This document shows, in pieces, positions 56,922 to 64,000 of a stretch of 64,000 nt of DNA. Under the pieces are notes generated by a model that worked only from the letters and a program-made list of their open reading frames with translations, was not told where the DNA came from and ran no database searches. The position numbers were made by a program, and so were the translations under genes. The DNA is from Panulirus ornatus (Eukaryota > Arthropoda > Malacostraca > Decapoda > Palinuridae), in assembly GCF_036320965.1 (NCBI RefSeq), contig NC_092235.1, positions 29,167,476-29,231,475 on the forward strand. Reading direction: 5' to 3'. Position 1 is the first letter of the stretch, and every line of letters begins with the position of its first letter.

Positions 56922-59900
56922 TACAGACATATACATATATACACATGTACATAATTCATACTGTCTGCCTTTATTCATTCCCATCGCCACCCCACCACAC
57001 ATGAAATAACAACCCCCTTACCCCTCATGTGTGCGAGGTAGTGCTAGGAAAAGACAACAAAGGCCCCATTCGTTCACACTCAGTCTCTAGCTGTCATGTA
57101 ATAATGCACCGAAACCACAGCTCCCTTTCCACATCCAGGCCCCACACAACTTTCCATGGTTTACCCCAGACGCTTCACATGCCCTGGTTCAATCCATTGA
57201 CAGCATGTCGACCCCGGTATACCACATTGTTCCAATTCACTCTATTCCTTGCAAGCCTTTCACCCTTCTGCCTGTTCAGGCCCCGATCACTCAAAATCTT
57301 TTTCATTCCATCTTTCCACCTCCAATTTGGTCTCCCACTTCTCGTTCCCTCCCCCTGTGACACATATATCCTCTTGGTCAATCTTTCCTCACTCATTCTC
57401 TCTATGTGACCAAAACATTTCAAAACACCCTCTTCTGCTCTCTCAACCACACTCTTTTTATTACCACACATCTCTCTTACCCTTACATTACTTACTCGAT
57501 CAAACCACCTCACACCACATATTGTCCTCAAACATCTCATTTCCAGCACATCCACCCTCCTCCGCACAACTCTATCCATAGCCCACGCCTCGCAACCATA
57601 CAACATTGTTGGAACCACTATTCCTTTAAACATACCCATTTTTGCTTTCCGAATTAATGTTCTTGACTTCCACACATTCTTCAAGGCTCCCAGAATTTTC
57701 GCCCCCTCCCCCACCCTATGATTCACTTCCACTTCCATGGTTCCATCCACTACCAAATCCACTCCCAAATATCTAAAACACTTCACTTCCTCCAGTTTTT
57801 CTCCATTCGAACTTACCTCCCATTGACTTGACCCTCAACCCTACTGTACCTAATAACCTTGCTCTTATTCACATTTACTCTTAACTTTCTTCTTTCACAC
57901 ACTTTCCCAAACTCAGTCACCAGCACTGTATCATCAGCGAACAACAACTGACTCACTTCCTAAGCTCTCTCATCCACAACAGACTGCATACTTGCCCCTC
58001 TTTCCAAAACTCTTACATTCACCTCCCTAACAACCCCATCCATAAACAAATTAAACAACCATGGAGACATCACACACCCCTGCCGCAAACCTGCATTCAC
58101 TGAGAACCAATCACTTTCCTCTCCTCCTACACATACACATGCCTTACATCCTCGATAGAAACTTTTCACTGCTTCTAACAACTTGCCTCCCACACCATAT
58201 ATTCTAAATACCTTCCACAGAGCATCTCTATCAACTCTATCATATGCCTTCTCCAGATCCATAAATGCTACATACAAATCCATTTGCTTTTCTAAGTATT
58301 TCTCACATACATTCTTCAAAGCAAACACCTGATCCACACATCCTCTACCATTTCTGAAACCACACTGCTCTTCCCCAATCTGACGCTCTGTACATGCCTT
58401 CACCCTCTCAATCAATACCCTCCCATATAATTTACCAGGAATACTCAACAAACTTATACCTCTGTAATTTGAGCACTCACAATTGTCCCCTTTGTCTTTG
58501 TAAAATGGCACTATGCAAGCATTCTGCCAATCCTCAGGCACCTCACCATGAGTCATACATACATTAAATAACCTTACCAACCAGTCAACAATACAGTCAC
58601 CCCCTTTTTTTTTATAAATTCCACTGCAATACTATCCAAAACCGCTGCCTTGCCGGCTTTCATCTTCTGCAAAGCTTTTACTACCTCTTCTCTGTTTACC
58701 AAATCATTTTCCCTAACCCTCTCACTTTGCACACCACCTCGACCAAAACACCCTATATCTGCCACTCTATCATCAAACACATTCAACAAACCTTCAAACT
58801 ACTCACTCCTTCTCACATCACTATTACTTGTTATCACCTCCCCATTAGCCCCCTTCACTGAAGTTCCCATTTGTTCCCTGGTCTTATGCACTTTATTTAC
58901 CTCTTTCCAAAACATCTTTTTATTCTCCCTAAAATTCAATGATACTCTCTCACCCCAACTCTCATTTGCCCTCTTTTTCACCTCTTGCACATTTCTCTTG
59001 ACTCCTGCCTCTTTCTTTTATACATCTCCCACTCATTTGCATTATTTCCCTGCAAAAATCGTCCAAATGCCTCTCTCTTCTCTTTTACTAATAATCTTAC
59101 TTCTTCATACCACCACTCACTATCCTTTCTAATCTGCCCACCTCCCACGCTTCTCATGCCATAAGCATCTTTTCCACAAGCCATCACTGCTTCCCTAAAT
59201 GCATCCCATTCCTCCCCCACTCCCCTTACCTCCTTTGTTCTCACCTTTTTCCACTCTGTACTCAGTCTCTCCTAGTACTTCCTCACACAAGTCTCCTTCC
59301 CAAGCTCACTCTCACCACTCTCTTCACCCCAACATTCTCTCTTCTTTTCTGAAAACCTCTACAAATCTTCACCTTCGCTTCCATAAGATAATGATCAGAC
59401 ATCATCCAGTTGCATCTCTCAGCACATTAACATCCAAAAGTCTCTCTTTAGCGCGCCTATCAATTAACACGTAATCCAATAACGCTCTCTGGCCTTCTAT
59501 CCTACTTACATACATATACTTATGTATATCTCTCTTTTTAAACCTGGTATTCCCAATCACCAGTCCTTTTTCAGCACATAAATCTACAAGCTCTTCACTA
59601 TTTCCATTTACAACACTGAACACCCCATATACACCAATTATTCCCTCAACTGCCACATTACTCACCTCTGCATTCAAATCACCCATCACTATAACTCGGT
59701 CTCGTGCATCAAAACTACTAACACACTCACTCAGCTGCTCCCAAAACACTTGTCTCTCATGATCTTTCTTCTCATACCCAGGTGCATATGCACCAATAAT
59801 CACCCATCTCTCTCCATCTGCTTTCAGTTTTACCCATATCAATTTAGATTTTGCTTTCTTACACTCTATCACATACTCCCACCACTCCTGTTTCAGGAGC

Positions 59901-60275
59901 AGTGCTACTCCTTCCCTTGCTCTTGTCCTCTCACTAACCCCTGACTTTACCCTCAAGACATTCCCAAACCACTCTTCCCCTTTACCCTTGAGCTTCATTT
60001 CACTCAGAGCCAAAACATCCAGGTTCCTTTCCTCAAACATACTACCTATCTCTCCTTTTTTCTCATCTTGGTTACATCCACACACATTTAGACATCCCAA
60101 TCTGAGCCTTCAAGGAGGATGAGCATTCCCCGCGTGACTCCTTCTTCTGTTTCCCCTTTTAGAAACTTAAAATACAAGGAGGGGAGGGTTTCCAGCCCCC
60201 CGCTCCCGTCCCCTTTAGTCACCTTCTACGACACATGAGGAATGCGTGGGAAGAATTCTTTCTCCCCTATCCCCA
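56922..60275 (-). mobile_element. RTE-type LINE, near-full-length copy (subfamily B)
   Basis: Minus strand. The B-type UTR starts inside the repeat-rich part (CATACAGACATATACATATA), so the terminal stem-loop has been replaced by (TA)n and (CA)n. Coding pieces are 57175-57786, 57960-58580, 58574-58789, 58799-58990, 58978-59244 and 59402-60100 (endonuclease with SEMKLKG and MGDLNAEVSNV). The 5' end is CTCCCCTATCCCC at 60275, followed by unique host sequence. Confidence 0.88.
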
Positions 60276-60347
60276 AAAATGTGAATTTTTTTTGACTACA
60301 AATAAATACCCAGTTGTCAAAAAATGTACCTAAAATTGGGAAAGTAT

Positions 60348-60355
<8 letters not shown>
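60276..60355. other. Unique host sequence between LINE copies
   Basis: Eighty bases of non-repeat DNA adjoining the 5' end of the upstream LINE. It fixes the outer boundary of that element. Confidence 0.55.

Positions 60356-60440
<85 letters not shown>
60356..60440. repeat. (TA)n microsatellite
   Basis: Pure TA next to a B-type LINE 3' end. Confidence 0.95.
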
Positions 60441-60441
<1 letters not shown>

Positions 60442-60454
60442 TTATTTATTTAAT

Positions 60455-61140
60455 TTGCTTTGTCGCTGTCTCCCGCGTTAGCGAGGTAGCGCAAGGAAAC
60501 AGACGAAAGAATGGCCCAACCCACCCACATACACATGTATATACATACATGTCCACACATGCAAATATACATACCTATACATCTCAATGTATACATATAT
60601 ATACACACAGACATAGATACACATATACATAATTCATACTGTCTGCCTTTATTTATTCCCATCGCGAACTCGCCACACATGGAACAACAACCCCCTCCCC
60701 CCCTCATAAGTGCAAGGTAGTGCTAGGAAAAGACACCAAAGGCCCCATTCGTTCACACTGTCTCTAGCTATCATGTAATAATGCACTGAAACCACAGCTC
60801 CCTTTCCACATCCAGGCCCCACAGAACTTTCCATGGTTTACCCCAGATGCTTCACATGCCCTGGTTCAATCCATTGATAGCACGTCGACCCCGGTATACC
60901 ACATCGTTCCAATTCACTCTATTCCTTGAACGCCTTTCACCCTCCTGCAAGTTCAGGCCCTGATCACTCAAAATCTTTTTCACTCCATCTTTCCACCTCC
61001 AATTTGGTCTCCCACTTCTCCTCGTTCCCTACACCTCTGACACATCTATCTTCTTTGTCAACCTTTCCTCACTCATTCTCTCCATGTGACCAAACCATTT
61101 CAAAACACCCTCTTCTGCTCTCTCAACCACACTATTTTTA
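60455..61140 (-). mobile_element. RTE-type LINE, 3' fragment (subfamily B)
   Basis: Complete B-type UTR with a good terminal stem-loop (TCCCGCGTTAGCGAGGTAGC) and the last ~85 residues of the ORF. Cut at residue ~913 and joined head to head with the next copy at 61140/61141. Confidence 0.85.
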
Positions 61141-62950
61141 ATATGATTCATGGTGAGGTGCCTGAGAATTGGTGGAATGCTTACATAGTGCCACTGTACA
61201 AAGGCAAAGGAGACAAAGGTGAGTGCTCAAATTACAGAGGTATAAGTTTGTTGAGTATTCCTGGGAAATTATATGGGAGGGTATTGATTGAGAGGGTGAA
61301 GGCATGTACAGAGCATCAGATTGGGGAAGAGCAGTGTGGTTTCAGAAGTGGTAGAGGATGTGTGGATCAGGTGTTTGCTTTGAAGAATGTATGTGAGAAA
61401 TACTTAGAAAAGCAAATGGATTTGTATGTAGCATTTATGGATCTGGAGAAGGCATATGATAGAGTTGATGGAGATGCCCTGTGGAAGGTACTGAGAATAT
61501 ATGGTGTGGGAGGCAAGTTGTTAGAAGCAGTGAAAAGTTTTTATCGAGGATGTAAGTCATGTGTACGTGTAGGAAGAGAGGAAAGTGATTGGTTCTCAGT
61601 GAATGTAGGCTTGCGGCAGGGGTGTGTGATGTCTCCATGGTTGTTTAATTTGTTTATGGATGGGGTTGTTAGGGAGGTGAATGCAAGAGTTTTGAAAAGA
61701 GGGGCAAGTATGCAGTCTGTTGGGGATGAGAGAGCTTAGGAAGTGAGTCAGTTGTTGTTCGCTGATGATACAGCGCTGGTGGCTGATTCATGTGAGAAAC
61801 TGCAGAAGCTGGTGACTGAGTTTGGTAAAGTGTGTGAAAGAAGAAGGTTAAGAGTAAATGTGAATAAGAGCAAGAGTATTAGGTACAGTAGGGTTGAGGG
61901 TCAAGTCAATTGGGAGATAAGTTTGAATGGAGAAAAACTGGAGGAAGTAAAGTGTTATAGATATCTGGGAGTGGATCTGGAAGCGGATGGAACCATGGAA
62001 GCGGAAGTAAATAATACGGTGGGGGAGGGGGCAAAAATTCTGGGAGCCTTGAAGAATGTGTGGAATCTTGGAAAGCAAAAATGGTTATGTTTGAAGGAAT
62101 AGTGGTTCCAACAATGTTGTATGGCTGCGAGGCATGGGCAATGGATAGAGTTGTGCGCAGGAGGGTGGATGTGCTGGAAATGAGATGTTTGAGGACAATA
62201 TGTGGTGTGAGGTGGTTTGATCGAGTAAGTAATGTAAGGGTATGAGAGATGTGTGGAAATAAAAAGAGCGTGGTTGAGAGAGCAGAAGAGGGTGTTTTGA
62301 AATGGTTTGGGCACATGGAGAGAATGAGTGAGGAAAGATTGACCAAGAGGATATAAGTGTCAGGTGGAGGGAACGAGGAGAAGTGGGAGACCAAATTGGA
62401 GGTGGAAAGATGGAGTGAAAAAGATTTTGAGTGATCGGGGCCTGAACATGCAGGAGGGTGAAAGGCGGGCAAGGAATAGAGTGAATTGGATTGATGTGGT
62501 ATACTGGGGTCGACGTGCTGTCAATGGATTGAATCAGGCATGTGAAGCATCTGGGGTAAACCATGGAAAGTTCTGTGGGGCCCGGATGTGGAAAGGGAGC
62601 TGTGGTTTTGGGCATTATTGCATGACAGCTAGAGACTGAGTGTGAACGAATGCGGCCTTTGTTGTCTTTTCCTAGCACTACCTCGCACACATGAGGGGGG
62701 AGGGGGATGTTATTCCATGTGTGGCAAGGTGGCGATGGGAATGAATAAAGGCAGACAGTGTGAATTGTGTGCATGTGTATATATGTATGTGTCTGTGTGT
62801 GTATATATATGTGTACATTGAGATGTATGGGTATGTATATTTGCGTGTGTGGATGTGTATGTATATACATGTGTATGGGGGTGGGTTGGGCCATTTCTTT
62901 CGTCTGTTTCCTTGCGCTACCTCGCAAACGCAGGAGACAGCGACAAAGCA
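61141..62950 (+). mobile_element. RTE-type LINE, 5'-truncated copy (subfamily B)
   Basis: Begins at residue ~538 (IHGEVPENW). Frame 61086-61739 includes motifs A and B and ends at a Trp-to-TAG change (61737-61739); 61743-62102 has [13 protein letters not shown] ~15-base deletion near 62066 shifts the frame. B-type UTR, then an AT tail at about 62950. Confidence 0.87.
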
Positions 62951-62956
62951 AAATAA

Positions 62957-62959
<3 letters not shown>

Positions 62960-63021
<62 letters not shown>
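62960..63021. repeat. (TA)n microsatellite
   Basis: Separates the tail of one LINE from the truncated 5' edge of the last copy. Confidence 0.95.
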
Positions 63022-63024
<3 letters not shown>

Positions 63025-63025
63025 T

Positions 63026-64000
63026 TCAGAATGGAAAAAGGTGAGAACAATGGAAGTAAGGGGAGTGGGGGAGGAATGGGATGTATTTAGGGAATCAGTG
63101 ATGGATTGCGCAAAAGATGCTTGTGGCATGAGAAGAGTGGGAGGTGGGTTGATTAGAAAGGGTAGTGAGTGGTGGGATGAAGAAGTAAGAGTATTAGTGA
63201 AAGAGAAGAGAGAGGCATTTGGACGATTTTTGCAGGGAAAAAATGAAATTGAGTGGGAGATGTATAAAAGAAAGAGACAGGAGGTCAAGAGAAAGGTGCA
63301 AGAGGTGAAAAAGAGGGCAAATGAGAGTTGGGGTGAAAGAGTATCATTAAATTTTAGGGAGAATAAAAAGATGTTCTGGAAGGAGGTAAATAAAGTGCGT
63401 AAGACAAGGGAGCAAATGGGAACTTCAGTGAAGGGCGCAAATGGGGAGGTGATAACAAGTAGTGGTGATGTGAAAAGGAGATGGAGTGAGTATTTTGAAG
63501 GTTTGTTGAATGTGTTTGATGATAGAGTGGCAGATATAGGGTGTTTTGGTCGAGGTGGTGTGCAAAGTGAGAGGGTTAGGGAAAATGATTTGGTAAACAG
63601 AGAAGAGGTAGTGAAAGCTTTGCGGAAGATGAAAGCCGGCAAGGCAGCAGGTTTGGATGGTATTGCAGTGGAATTTATTAAAAAAGGGGGTGACTGTATT
63701 ATTGACTGGTTGGTAAGGTTATTTAATGTATGTACGACTCATGGTGAGGTGCCTGAGGATTGGCGGAATGCGTGCATAGTGCCATTGTACAAAGGCAAAG
63801 GGGATAAGAGTGAGTGCTCAAATTACAGAGGTATAAGTTTGTTGAGTATTCCTGGTAAATTATATGGGAGGGTATTGATTGAGAGGGTGAAGGCATGTAC
63901 AGAGCATCAGATTGGGGAAGAGCAGTGTGGTTTCAGAAGTGGTAGAGGATGTGTGGATCAGGTGTTTGCTTTGAAGAATGTATGCGAGAAATACTTAGAA
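63026..64000 (+). CDS. RTE-type LINE ORF, open to the window edge (partial)
   Basis: A copy truncated at its 5' end against (TA)n (first shared codons SEWKKVRTMEVRG, residue ~303) is open without a stop to base 64000 (CEKYLE, residue 626). First in-frame ATG at 63050. It holds the linker and the start of the RT, including YRGISLLSIPGKL. A single change replaces Met by Thr in VCTTHGEVPED. The end of the ORF and UTR lie outside the window, so whether it is intact cannot be judged. Confidence 0.82.

Overview
This is a eukaryotic window, most likely from an arthropod with a repeat-swollen genome. I suspect a decapod crustacean, but only from the style of the repeats and the giant introns, so that part is weak. 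There are no bacterial features such as operons or ribosome binding sites. The only host gene I can support is a Frizzled-family Wnt receptor on the + strand. Four exons with consensus splice sites (17870-18024, 41913-42024, 47222-47395, 52657-52849) join in frame into transmembrane helices 1 to 5 with the Frizzled signature segments. The cysteine-rich extracellular domain lies upstream of the window, and helices 6-7 and the Dvl-binding tail lie downstream. The three introns are 23.9, 5.2 and 5.3 kb.

Most of the rest is one family of RTE-type LINE retrotransposon. It has a single ORF of about 1,000 residues (apurinic-type endonuclease, then reverse transcriptase), no RNase H, and a short 3' UTR ending in AT-rich simple repeat. 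I count about 30 copies or fragments on both strands. One (1851-4847) keeps an uninterrupted 998-residue ORF. One (43385-46921) is full length between 13-bp target-site duplications. Two subfamilies are visible. A stops right after the residues VVYRG and has a short 3' UTR. B reads 12 residues further and has about 270 bp of extra UTR. A non-autonomous mini-element of about 235 bp is the 5' end of the LINE joined to its 3' end, and at least eight copies are present. Nearly every insertion is flanked by (TA)n.

Layout: 1-16015, nested LINE and mini-element insertions. 16016-18390, host DNA with Frizzled exon a. 18391-21993, old minus-strand LINE copies with a mini-element. 22298-24331, a decayed minus-strand gene or element of a family I cannot name. 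25130-25570, the GIY-YIG end of a Penelope-like element. 25843-28260, minus-strand LINEs. 28261-34000, a tandem array of about 1.48-kb LINE-hairpin units made by unequal recombination between LINE copies. 34000-40686, more LINEs and mini-elements, including a twin-primed inverted copy. 40687-53060, Frizzled exons b, c and d with older LINE copies in the introns. 53060-64000, two near-full-length minus-strand LINEs, a head-to-head pair, and an open LINE ORF running off the end.

The relation between the parts is parasitic. The LINE supplies endonuclease and reverse transcriptase, the mini-element keeps only the two ends probably recognised by that machinery, and the Frizzled introns are the landing ground.
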